DNA from: Acidimicrobiia bacterium
GTDB taxonomy: Bacteria > Actinomycetota > Acidimicrobiia > Acidimicrobiales > SZUA-35
Direction: 5' to 3'
Assembly: GCA_029857855.1 (NCBI GenBank)
Contig: JAOUGG010000021.1
Location: 1 to 12,558, forward strand
DNA length: 12,558 bases
Under the pieces are notes generated by a model. That model was not told the DNA's origin. It made no database searches and was given only the letters and a program-made list of their open reading frames with translations. Both the position numbers and the translations under genes were made by a program. This document shows, one piece after another, positions 5,686 through 12,558 of the stretch (the stretch's first letter is position 1; each line of letters starts with the position of its first letter).

Positions 5686-5928
5686 TCATGAGATCTCGAC
5701 CTCGCTGACGCCGGTGGCGGTGGTGCGCTGAGCGACATAGGGGGGCAGCAGGCTGAGCGCGCTGTCCTCGCTTTCCGCGTTCACCGTCCACCAGATCTCG
5801 TGACCGCCCGAAGGGCACGATGCCAGGGTCGGCTTGTGACGAAGTGGGCTGTCGAATCCCTTGAACGAGGCGAACACGACACCGCACTCCGTTGCCCGGT
5901 GGCAATGGTGGAGCAGATAGCGGGCCAT
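5686..5928 (-). CDS. conserved-looking 80-residue protein of unknown function
   Basis: Starting at the ATG at 5926-5928 the product begins MARYLLHHCHRATECGVVFA and ends TTATGVSEVEIS. It contains a WWTV segment and His/Cys-rich parts (His7, His8, Cys9, His10, Cys15, Cys38, His43), with no signal peptide or membrane helix. I recognise the overall look of small high-GC hypothetical proteins opening MARYLLHH but know no function; the His/Cys pattern could allow metal binding, which is only a suggestion. A GTG at 6036 would give 116 residues, but the extra part is hydrophilic and unlike a conserved domain, and neither start has a good ribosome binding site. The stop is 36 bases before the hydrolase start, so the two are probably one operon, divergent from the LAL regulator. 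Confidence 0.65.
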   Translation of the reverse strand: MARYLLHHCHRATECGVVFASFKGFDSPLRHKPTLASCPSGGHEIWWTVNAESEDSALSLLPPYVAQRTTATGVSEVEIS

Positions 5929-6009
5929 GACTACAGACTGCGGCGACTTCCGACGCCCGTCATCGGGGTAGCACCCTGATTCGTCCTCGTTTTCGTGGTG
6001 GCTGGGATT

Positions 6010-6029
6010 CCGGCCGATCGTATCGCCGG
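6010..6029. promoter_or_regulatory. bulged palindrome in the divergent intergenic region
   Basis: CCGGCCGAT (6010-6018) and ATCGCCGG (6022-6029) are inverted copies around a 3-base centre, perfect except for one extra C. It sits in the 173-base gap between the leftward 80-residue gene and the rightward regulator gene, so it could serve both promoters. No strong -35/-10 pair stands out on either strand; TAGGCT at 6080-6085 is a weak -10 candidate for the regulator. Confidence 0.3.
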
Positions 6030-6101
6030 CCATCACACAGGTCGGGACTTTCGCCCGTACCCCCCACCGGCGGTTTCTCTAGGCTGAAGCCGAGGAGCGA
6101 G

Positions 6102-9038
6102 ATGATGGCGACCGCCGAACACCTTGTGGGTCGCACCGAGGAGCTTCAGGTACTCGACCGGGTGCTGGCCAGGCTGGACGACGGGCACCCGGTCGCGATC
6201 GAGATTCGGGGTGAGCCGGGTATCGGCAAGACCCGACTGCTCGAGGAGCTCGGGCGGCTGGCGGAGCAGCGGGGATGGCTGGTCCTGTTCGGCTCGGCGT
6301 CCGAGCTCGAGCGGGACCTGCCGGTCTCGGTCTTCCTCGATGCCCTCGACGAGTACCTGGGCGGTCTCGATCCTGGCACCTTCGCCGGATTGGGCGAGGA
6401 CGTGCGGATCGAGCTCGCTCACCTCTTCCCCTCGCTGACAGGACTTGCTCTCGGCGGCACCCCGGTCCACCACCTCGAGCGCTACCGAACCCATCGGGCC
6501 GTGCGGGCACTGCTCGACCACCTGGCGAGGTCTCGGCCACTCGTGCTCGTTCTTGACGACTTGCACTGGACCGATGCGGCGTCGGTCGAGCTGCTCGGAG
6601 CGCTCCTCCACCGCCCGCCCGTGGCGCCGGTGCTCATCGTGGCCGCAGTGCGCCCCCACCGGGTTCCGGAGCGCCTTTCCGCAGCCCTCGAGCGGGCGCA
6701 CCGGGAATCAAGGCTGATCCGGGTCGAACTCGGGGCCTTGAGTCGCGACGAGGCAAGCGAGCTGCTGGGTGAAGAATTCGGCAGGGAGGCGGCGGCCGAC
6801 CTGTACGAGGAAAGCGGCGGCAATCCCTTCTACCTCGAACAGCTGGCCCGGTTCCTCCACCATGGACGCATGAACACGGCCGCCACCGACTGGCGGGTGT
6901 CCGCCATTGGAGTGCCCCCCGCGGTCGCCATCTCGCTGGGCGAGGAGCTCGCCCTGTTGTCGGACAGCGCTTGCCGCCTGTTGAAAGGAGCGGCGGTGGC
7001 CGGCGATCCCTTCGCACCGGAGCTGGCGGCGGCTGCAGCGAACCTGGCCGAAGACACGGCCATGGACGCAGTCGACGAGCTCCTGGACCTCGGCCTGATA
7101 CGCCCTACCGAGGTGCCGCGAAGATTTCGATTCCGACACCCCCTTCTCCGCCGAGCCGTCTACGAGGCGACCGCTGCCGGTTGGAGGCTCGGTGCCCACG
7201 AACGATGCGCCATTGCGCTGGGGGCGCGAGGTGCGTCCGCCGCGGTGCGCGCCCACCACCTCGAGCGCTCAGCTCGCGAGGGTGATCGAGGCGCGGTGGC
7301 CGTTCTTCAGTCGGCCGGCCAGCAGGCCCTCCGACTAGCACCGGCCAGTGCCGCAAGGTGGTTCGCTGCAGCCCTGCGCATCCTCCCAGACGACGCACCG
7401 GCGTGCGAACGCATCGACTTGCTACAGGCCGGCGCCGCAGCGCTCACTGCGGCAGGCCGCCTCGACGAGGGCCATTCGCTCCTCGTGGACGCGATCGCCA
7501 TCGTGCCGGACGACTCGCCGGTGATAGAGGCCAGACTCGCCCGAGTCTGTGCCGGCGTGGAGAGCGCGCTCGGACGATATGACCAGGCCCACATCCGCCT
7601 CGTCGAGGTCCTCGAGAGCCTTCAGGAACCGGGGTCGCCCGAGGAGGTGGCCGTACTGATCGACCTGGCCATGAACGCGTTCTGGCGGGCGAGGTACGAC
7701 GCAATGCAGGAACCCGCCGAACGGGCCCTCGACGCGGCAAGACGGCTCCGGGACGCGCCCCTGACCGCTGCCGCTCTTTCCCTGGTGGCGCTGGCCGACT
7801 CGATGACAGGAGCAGCCGATCGCGCCGAATCGAATCGCGCTGAAGCGGCAAACCTCGTCGAATCGCTGTCCGACAGCGAGTTGACGCGCCATCTCGACGC
7901 CGCAACCAGGCTCGCCTGGGCCGAGGTCCATCTCGATCGCTACGTTGAGGCCGACGCGCATGCCAGCCGGGCCCTTGCCTTGGGACGTGCCAGCGGGCAA
8001 GGGGAGCTGGTCCTCGTCCTCGTTCAGACGCTGGGCAGGGTCTGGTACGTACGGGGCAAGCTGGCCGAGACCGCCGAATTGCTCGACGGCGGGGTCGAGT
8101 CGGCCCGTCTGAGCGGCAACACGCAGTCGGTGGGCTGGAACCTCTTCGACCACTCCTCCGTCACCCTGGCCATGGGGGATCTCGGACCGGCGCTGGCCAC
8201 CGCCGAGGAGGCTGTCCTTACAACCCGGGACCTCGGCCAAGGATTCCACTCGGCATGGGCGGCGGTCAGGTTGGCCGGCGCGCTGCTGGAGACGGGCCAC
8301 TACACCAGGGCAGTCGAGCTGCTGCTCGAATCCGCCGGGGGTGAACAGCAGACGCTGATCCCGGGAAGTTGGAGGGCGTTCTCACTCGAGCTGCTGACCC
8401 GCTGCTGGCTGGCCCTCGATCGTCGGGCCGAGGCGGAGCACGCAGCCGCTTGTGCCGAAGCATGGGCTTCGACCGTGCAGCTCCCGCTCGCCGCCGCCTG
8501 GGCCGCCCGGGCTGTTGCCGCCGTCGAGCTCCACGGCGGCAACCACCGTCCGGCGGCCGAACGTGCGCTGGCATCGGCCGAAGCCGCCGAGCGTGCGCAG
8601 GCGTCGATAGAGAGCGCCCTCGCCCGGACGCTTGCCGGCCGGGCCCTGGCCCAGGCCGGCGAGACCGACCGGGCCATCGAGGAGCTGCAACACGCCGCCA
8701 CCGACCTCGATGCTGTCGGGGCGCTGCGCTATCGCAATCAAGCCGAACGCGAGCTGAGGCAACTCGGCTGTCGGATTCACCGTCGCAGCGGGCGGGTGAA
8801 AGCTGGTGCTCCGGGCCTCGAGTCGCTCACCGAACGAGAGTTCCAGGTGGCGCGCCTGGTGGTCGACCGCAGGACGAACCTTGAGATCGCGACAGCACTG
8901 AGCCTCAGCCGAAAAACCGTCGAGACCCACCTGCGCAACATCTTCCACAAGATCAACGTGTCGTCGCGCGTCGAACTGGCTCGGGCGGTTGAACGATCGG
9001 AGCGAGCCGTCAACGTTCATTCTGTCGGTGCCCCTTAA
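6102..9038 (+). CDS. LAL-type LuxR family transcriptional regulator with AAA ATPase domain
   Basis: The 978-residue product has the layout of large ATP-binding LuxR (MalT/LAL) regulators: an N-terminal ATPase with Walker A GEPGIGKT (37-44) and Walker B LVLVLDDLHW (147-156), a winged-helix-like part, a long helical middle rich in Ala and Leu (about 370-890) that looks like TPR repeats, and a C-terminal LuxR helix-turn-helix (about 909-965) with LTEREFQVARLVV and SRKTVETHLRNIFHKI. Such proteins are signal-gated activators that bind ATP, oligomerise on ligand binding to the TPR part, and activate nearby operons. The start has GAGGAG four bases before the first of two adjacent ATGs (6102, 6105); either works. 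It is transcribed away from the hydrolase pair and toward the secreted-protein gene, the likeliest targets by position. The inducer cannot be read. No frameshift or damage is visible. Confidence 0.93.
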   Translation: MMATAEHLVGRTEELQVLDRVLARLDDGHPVAIEIRGEPGIGKTRLLEELGRLAEQRGWLVLFGSASELERDLPVSVFLDALDEYLGGLDPGTFAGLGEDVRIELAHLFPSLTGLALGGTPVHHLERYRTHRAVRALLDHLARSRPLVLVLDDLHWTDAASVELLGALLHRPPVAPVLIVAAVRPHRVPERLSAALERAHRESRLIRVELGALSRDEASELLGEEFGREAAADLYEESGGNPFYLEQLARFLHHGRMNTAATDWRVSAIGVPPAVAISLGEELALLSDSACRLLKGAAVAGDPFAPELAAAAANLAEDTAMDAVDELLDLGLIRPTEVPRRFRFRHPLLRRAVYEATAAGWRLGAHERCAIALGARGASAAVRAHHLERSAREGDRGAVAVLQSAGQQALRLAPASAARWFAAALRILPDDAPACERIDLLQAGAAALTAAGRLDEGHSLLVDAIAIVPDDSPVIEARLARVCAGVESALGRYDQAHIRLVEVLESLQEPGSPEEVAVLIDLAMNAFWRARYDAMQEPAERALDAARRLRDAPLTAAALSLVALADSMTGAADRAESNRAEAANLVESLSDSELTRHLDAATRLAWAEVHLDRYVEADAHASRALALGRASGQGELVLVLVQTLGRVWYVRGKLAETAELLDGGVESARLSGNTQSVGWNLFDHSSVTLAMGDLGPALATAEEAVLTTRDLGQGFHSAWAAVRLAGALLETGHYTRAVELLLESAGGEQQTLIPGSWRAFSLELLTRCWLALDRRAEAEHAAACAEAWASTVQLPLAAAWAARAVAAVELHGGNHRPAAERALASAEAAERAQASIESALARTLAGRALAQAGETDRAIEELQHAATDLDAVGALRYRNQAERELRQLGCRIHRRSGRVKAGAPGLESLTEREFQVARLVVDRRTNLEIATALSLSRKTVETHLRNIFHKINVSSRVELARAVERSERAVNVHSVGAP

Positions 9039-9046
9039 CCGATGCT

Positions 9047-9084
9047 GACACCGGTGTCGTCGCCGCCGGCTCGCACGAGCTCGT
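9047..9084. promoter_or_regulatory. two palindromes downstream of the regulator gene
   Basis: GACACCGGTGTC (9047-9058) is a perfect 12-base palindrome and ACGAGCTCGT (9075-9084) a perfect 10-base one; their centres are 27 bases apart. They begin eight bases after the regulator stop and precede the secreted-protein gene by about 165 to 200 bases. They could be operators for that gene, possibly for the LAL regulator itself. Role inferred only. Confidence 0.3.
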
Positions 9085-9101
9085 CGCTGATCGAGTGACG
9101 G

Positions 9102-9161
9102 ATCAGGGTTCTGCCCTGATGACACCACAGCCATCCGGTGCCACGCTGATCTCGGGCAGAA
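9102..9161 (+). promoter_or_regulatory. competing hairpins in the leader of the secreted-protein gene
   Basis: ATCAGGG (9102-9108) pairs perfectly with CCCTGAT (9114-9120) around a 5-base loop. The bases 9109-9116, TTCTGCCC, which span that loop and the start of the right arm, also pair perfectly with GGGCAGAA at 9154-9161. The two stems cannot form together, the geometry of an attenuator or switch. There is no U-run after the first hairpin, so a classical intrinsic terminator is not supported. Confidence 0.35.
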
Positions 9162-9247
9162 ACACAGATCCACCGGCGCCACCTGCAGTCTGCACGCCGC
9201 ACCTCGACGTGCCCGCAGCATGTCACGCACGTGGGAAAGGACGAAAG

Positions 9248-9949
9248 ATGAGGAAGATCGCCACGTTACTGACCGCGCTGGTCGTTGTCATGCTGTTGCT
9301 GCCGATGCCGGCCGCGCTGGCGAGATCGGCCGAGAGGTTCTCCTACGGTGAGAGGGTCGACTTCGCCGGGGCTGGCTGGCTCGCCGAGACGGACTACAGC
9401 ACCACGAATCTGGAGATTCGAGTGTTCGACCTGGACTACCGTTCGACGGATTCCGGTCCCGTGAACTCGAAGGACCCCGGGATCGTGCTCTTCTTCCGGC
9501 ACCGGGAATGGGACCCCGTGACCGGAGTGATGACGGAGACGAATTATGAAGGTTTCTCGGGCTCCGGAGCGATCTTCGAGTTCGATCGCTCACTCAGGAG
9601 GGCTGAGGCCACGTTCCCGTTGCGGCTCTACGGGTACCGATGCCTCTATCCCGAGGACGGTGGGCCGGTGGGCATCGCCAAGGCGGTTGAATGCGTGGAG
9701 ATCGGCGAGCCGACTGTCCAGGCCCATATCGTCTGGACCGGGGTTGGACCGATCACCCGTGACGCGTTCAACGACCGGGGTTCCGAGCCTCCCTGGTTCA
9801 TCGGACAGGCCCATCTCGTCGAGGCGTTCCGCGATGCTGAAGCAGAAGGCACTGTTGCCGGGGACGGCCTCGTGTTGGCCGATGGGCAGGCCGCCTACGC
9901 CGTGTTGTTGCGAGGCAAGTACCACGACCAGCTGGTCTTGCCCCGCTGA
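9248..9949 (+). CDS. secreted protein of unknown family
   Basis: The 233-residue product begins with a clean Sec signal peptide: basic MRK, a hydrophobic core to about residue 19, and PAALA at the end, with cleavage expected after Ala25. The mature part is polar, rich in Asp, Gly and aromatic residues, and looks like a compact beta-rich domain; two cysteines (RCLYPE and VECVEI) are close enough for a disulfide bond. There is no lipobox, membrane helix, or catalytic motif I recognise. The ATG at 9248 is preceded by GAAAGGACGAAAG, a fair ribosome binding site; longer in-frame starts (GTG at 9095) would bury the signal peptide inside the protein. It follows the LAL regulator by 209 bases with its own leader, and converges with the ABC permease 59 bases downstream. 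I do not recognise the family. Confidence 0.85.
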   Translation: MRKIATLLTALVVVMLLLPMPAALARSAERFSYGERVDFAGAGWLAETDYSTTNLEIRVFDLDYRSTDSGPVNSKDPGIVLFFRHREWDPVTGVMTETNYEGFSGSGAIFEFDRSLRRAEATFPLRLYGYRCLYPEDGGPVGIAKAVECVEIGEPTVQAHIVWTGVGPITRDAFNDRGSEPPWFIGQAHLVEAFRDAEAEGTVAGDGLVLADGQAAYAVLLRGKYHDQLVLPR

Positions 9950-10008
9950 GTCAGATATCTAGCCATCGACTTGCCCATGAACTCGACGGCAACGGGTTGA
10001 GCCGCCAC

Positions 10009-12360
10009 CTACTCGTATCGCAGGGCGTCGCCCGGGCGCAGGTGCGCTGCTCGGCGAACCGGACCGATGACCACGATCCAGGCCAGGACGATCGTCACGA
10101 TCAGTGCGAGGACCGCGTACCAGAGCGGGAACAGGTACGGCACCGCTCCGTAGTCGAACAACTCGGTGACGAGCCAGGTCAGAACGGCACCGATGAGCCA
10201 GCCGAAGGGAACGGCCATCACCCACCCCAACAGTGCGATCACGAGCGCTTCGAATCGGAAGATCCTCCTGACGTCCCGCGCCCGGGCACCGATCGAACGG
10301 AGCACGCCGATCTCGCGGGTTCGTTCGACGACGTTCATCGTCATGGTGTTGACCAGGCCGATCATGCCGATGGCAACGATCGGGATGCCCATGGCGGCCA
10401 ACGCCCCGACCAGAACTCGGTTCTCGGCCAGGCTGGCCTGGCGTTCCACGTAGTGGATCTCGGTCCGGACCGGATAGCCGGCAGCGTTCAGCTCGTCTTC
10501 CACCGCGGTCGCCAACCGGTCGATGTCCGCCTCGTTCTGGCTCTGCGATCTCACCCAGAACGTGTTCGTGTCGTCGCGGGCCAGTAGCTGCTGGAATGTG
10601 AACAGCGGAAGGTAGACGGTGGTGCCGTTGTTCATGAGCCGGCCGTCGATGCCGACGACCTCCAGGTCGGCGGTGCCCCTTGCTGTTCCCACAGTCACAA
10701 CGCTGCCGACGTCGAGGCCGGCGGTTGCGGCCAGGGCCCGTCCGAAGACGGCCACCGGTTTGCCTTCGTCGCCCGGTTCGAGCCACCGGCCGGCCAGGAT
10801 GTCCGGTTCGAACAGGGGGGTGTCGGTTGGGATGCCCCATGACTCGTACTGCTCGCCGTCGACCTCGAGCGCGTTGTAGAGCGTCGGGTGGAGTGTGTCG
10901 ACACCGTCGATCGAGGCCAGGATGGCGCCGGCGCGGTCGTCCAGCTCGGTGTTGGTCCGCTGGATCGCCAGCACATCCCAGCTCATCGAGTCCCAGACGT
11001 CGACGACCTCTTTGGTGACGGTGACGCCAAGGGCGAGAAACCCCAGGGCTATGCCGCCCGCCAGGCCGACCTGGACGGTGGTGCCGAATACACGACCCTT
11101 GCGTCTGGTCACGTTCCGTGTCCCGATGCGGGCGTCGCGGGGCAGGGGTAGCCGGTGGAGCAGACGGTCGATGCCCGATGTCCCCGTCTGTACCGAACCG
11201 GCCTCGAGCCCCTGTCGCACACTGATCCGCCCCGCGCGCCGGAGCGCGGGGAGCGCGGCCAGGGTTGTACCGAGCAGGCCGATGACGATTCCGATGACGA
11301 TCACGGGGATCGAGACGCCCCACGTGGGATCAATCCCGTAGAACTGCGAGCCGATGACGTCGAGTAACGCATTGGCGAAGATCACACCGATGACGGTGCC
11401 GACGATGGAGCCGATGCCGCCCAGGAGCATCGATGTCCGCAGGTACGACCCAGTGATCTGCCGTCGACGGGCACCGATCGCCTTCATCATCGCGATCTCC
11501 CGCCGCTGCTCGGCGATCATTGTCGTCATCGTGTTCGAGATGAGGACGAGCGCCGAGATCAACGCCAGCACAGCACCCACGTAGAACAGGGTGGCGAAGT
11601 TGTTGAATATGTCCTGACCGGGCCAGGTTCCCACAGGTCGTACGTCCGGCAGCTCGGAGAACACGATGTCGGGGTGCAGCTCCAGTAGCTCGTTTCGGAC
11701 CGCCTCGGCGACCTCGCTCGCCCGGGCGGGGTCGTCGACCGTGAGCTCGATGGAGTTGACACCCCGGGTGCCTGCCAACTCGTTGACCCCGTCTTGCGAC
11801 TCGTACAACACCACCCGCTCAGCTGCGATCTGGCTGAAGCCGAGCGAGTCACCACGACCGGAAACCGTGACCGGCAGAAGCGATCCGTTGACGTCCTCGA
11901 GCTGTACTTCGGCGCCCACGCCCTCGGAGAACCGACCGCTGCGCTGGTTCTGCCCGTCGGTGACCACTTCGGCCGTGGCCGGCGGCGATCCCTCATCGAC
12001 GATGACGGCGTTCACCCGCTGGTCGTCGAACGATTCCACACCGATCAGCCATGCGTCTTCGCGGCGATCACCGAAGAAGACCCGGGTGGGGAAGATGGTG
12101 CGAACCTCGAGTGCACTCACGTTCGCAATCTGCTCGATCGACGAGCGGTCGCTGCTGCTCAGCACGACGTCGCCGGTGAGGAAACGGATGTCGTGCAACT
12201 TGTCCTCTGCGATGCGATCGGTCATCGCCCGGCTCATGAGGGGAGGCATGGCGAACAGCGACAGGCCGGCGACGGCGGCGGCGACAGTGATCACCGTGAA
12301 CACCGAACGAGCGCGGCGACGCCCGATGTCGTGCCAGGACTTGCGACGCAAGACATTCAT
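10009..12360 (-). CDS. FtsX/MacB-type ABC transporter permease, two FtsX halves fused
   Basis: The 783-residue product has eight likely membrane helices (about 18-38, 256-278, 311-336, 350-372, 427-448, 650-672, 705-728, 745-767) with two large external domains (39-255 and 449-649). Each half carries the FtsX coupling motif after its first cluster helix: EQRREIAMMKAIGARRRQ (about 284-301) and ERTREIGVLRSIGARARDV (about 679-697), showing tandem duplication. It ends with the usual LRPGDALRYE. Such permeases pair with MacB/LolD-like ATPases and work as mechanotransmission exporters or lipoprotein and peptide handlers rather than channels; the substrate here is unknown. The start at ATG 12360 lies two bases after the ATPase stop; an overlapping TTG at 12366 would add two residues. 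Neither has a strong ribosome binding site, so translation is probably coupled to the ATPase gene. Confidence 0.92.
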   Translation of the reverse strand: MNVLRRKSWHDIGRRRARSVFTVITVAAAVAGLSLFAMPPLMSRAMTDRIAEDKLHDIRFLTGDVVLSSSDRSSIEQIANVSALEVRTIFPTRVFFGDRREDAWLIGVESFDDQRVNAVIVDEGSPPATAEVVTDGQNQRSGRFSEGVGAEVQLEDVNGSLLPVTVSGRGDSLGFSQIAAERVVLYESQDGVNELAGTRGVNSIELTVDDPARASEVAEAVRNELLELHPDIVFSELPDVRPVGTWPGQDIFNNFATLFYVGAVLALISALVLISNTMTTMIAEQRREIAMMKAIGARRRQITGSYLRTSMLLGGIGSIVGTVIGVIFANALLDVIGSQFYGIDPTWGVSIPVIVIGIVIGLLGTTLAALPALRRAGRISVRQGLEAGSVQTGTSGIDRLLHRLPLPRDARIGTRNVTRRKGRVFGTTVQVGLAGGIALGFLALGVTVTKEVVDVWDSMSWDVLAIQRTNTELDDRAGAILASIDGVDTLHPTLYNALEVDGEQYESWGIPTDTPLFEPDILAGRWLEPGDEGKPVAVFGRALAATAGLDVGSVVTVGTARGTADLEVVGIDGRLMNNGTTVYLPLFTFQQLLARDDTNTFWVRSQSQNEADIDRLATAVEDELNAAGYPVRTEIHYVERQASLAENRVLVGALAAMGIPIVAIGMIGLVNTMTMNVVERTREIGVLRSIGARARDVRRIFRFEALVIALLGWVMAVPFGWLIGAVLTWLVTELFDYGAVPYLFPLWYAVLALIVTIVLAWIVVIGPVRRAAHLRPGDALRYE

Positions 12361-12362
12361 TC

Positions 12363-12558
12363 TCAACCGTCGCTCTCGACACGACCATCGCGAATGGCGA
12401 CGGTGCGGGGCGCCCGGCCGGCGAGGGCACGGTCGTGGGTGACGTAGAGGACGGTCATCCCGCCGTCGTTGAGCTTTGCCAGCAAGTCGAACATCTTCGA
12501 CGCCGTTTCCGTGTCGAGGTTGCCGGTCGGCTCATCGCCGACCAGCAGCACCGGATCA
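12363..12558 (-). CDS. MacB/LolD-like ABC transporter ATP-binding protein, C-terminal part
   Basis: Only the last 64 codons are in the window; the gene continues to the right. The residues include LLVGDEPTGNLDTETA, which is the Walker B aspartate and catalytic Glu followed by the D-loop, and LYVTHDRALA, the H-loop histidine. PTGNLD is characteristic of the MacB/LolD/FtsE class that partners FtsX-type permeases, matching the next gene. A Gly stands where Ala is more usual before DEP. The TGA at 12363-12365 abuts or overlaps the permease start, so the two form an operon with coupled translation. The ATPase would supply ATP hydrolysis on the cytoplasmic face for the duplicated permease. Confidence 0.92.
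   Translation of the reverse strand, partial: DPVLLVGDEPTGNLDTETASKMFDLLAKLNDGGMTVLYVTHDRALAGRAPRTVAIRDGRVESDG

Noticed and set aside
4915..5691. 258-codon frame on the plus strand
   Set aside because: It is antisense to the hydrolase catalytic domain with its GGPG motif and triad; no ribosome binding site or domain of its own.
5929..6036. N-terminal extension of the 80-residue protein from a GTG
   Set aside because: The added 36 residues are hydrophilic and unstructured-looking, and there is no ribosome binding site; the MARYLLHH start looks like the natural one.
7422..8300. 292-codon frame on the minus strand inside the regulator
   Set aside because: It is a mirror frame of the Ala/Leu-rich helical repeat region of the LAL regulator.
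9950..10008. Intrinsic terminator between the convergent genes
   Set aside because: Only a weak TTGCC/GGCAA pairing with a 12-base loop is visible and no T-run follows on either strand.

Overview
The window is GC-rich DNA with strong G/C bias at third codon positions. It carries a very large LuxR-type (LAL) ATPase regulator, starts without ribosome binding sites, RelBE/BrnT-like and Phd-like toxin-antitoxin pieces, and IS110 and IS630 remnants. Together these suggest a high-GC actinobacterium, possibly an uncultured Acidimicrobiia-like lineage. That assignment is an inference from gene style; no marker gene is present.

Left part (1-3550) is a scar-rich accessory zone. It opens with the first 29 bases of a leftward gene that reads like a Phd/YefM antitoxin, preceded by a near-perfect palindrome. 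A gene-free stretch of about 660 bases follows, dense in hairpins, and contains a degenerate 3' half of a tRNA-Gly(TCC)-like sequence (a possible old integration site). One intact gene follows, a P1-family (DmpA-like) self-processing aminopeptidase (693-1760). Directly behind it lie a headless BrnT-like toxin, a tailless antitoxin overlapping it by ATGA, a decayed IS110 element whose transposase lost part of its catalytic domain and its C-terminus, a palindromic array of GCGGCAA units, and the frameshifted tail of an IS630 transposase.

Middle part (3556-9949) looks like a coherent cell-envelope or secretion locus. Leftward: an 80-residue conserved-looking protein and a membrane-anchored alpha/beta hydrolase with an unusual C-terminal block of membrane helices. 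Rightward and divergent: a 978-residue LAL regulator (AAA ATPase plus LuxR helix-turn-helix), then a secreted 233-residue protein of unknown family whose leader contains competing hairpins. The regulator is well placed to control the divergent hydrolase pair, the secreted protein, or both; this is inference from position.

Right part (10009-12558) is a leftward ABC exporter operon of the MacB/FtsX type: the C-terminal end of an ATPase gene overlapping or abutting a permease made of two FtsX-like halves. It converges on the secreted-protein gene. I found no complete mobile element, CRISPR array or full RNA gene, and nothing I can firmly call a new system. The best candidates for a second look are the hairpin-rich region at the left, the IS110 left end as a fossil bridge RNA, and the alternative hairpins at 9102-9161.
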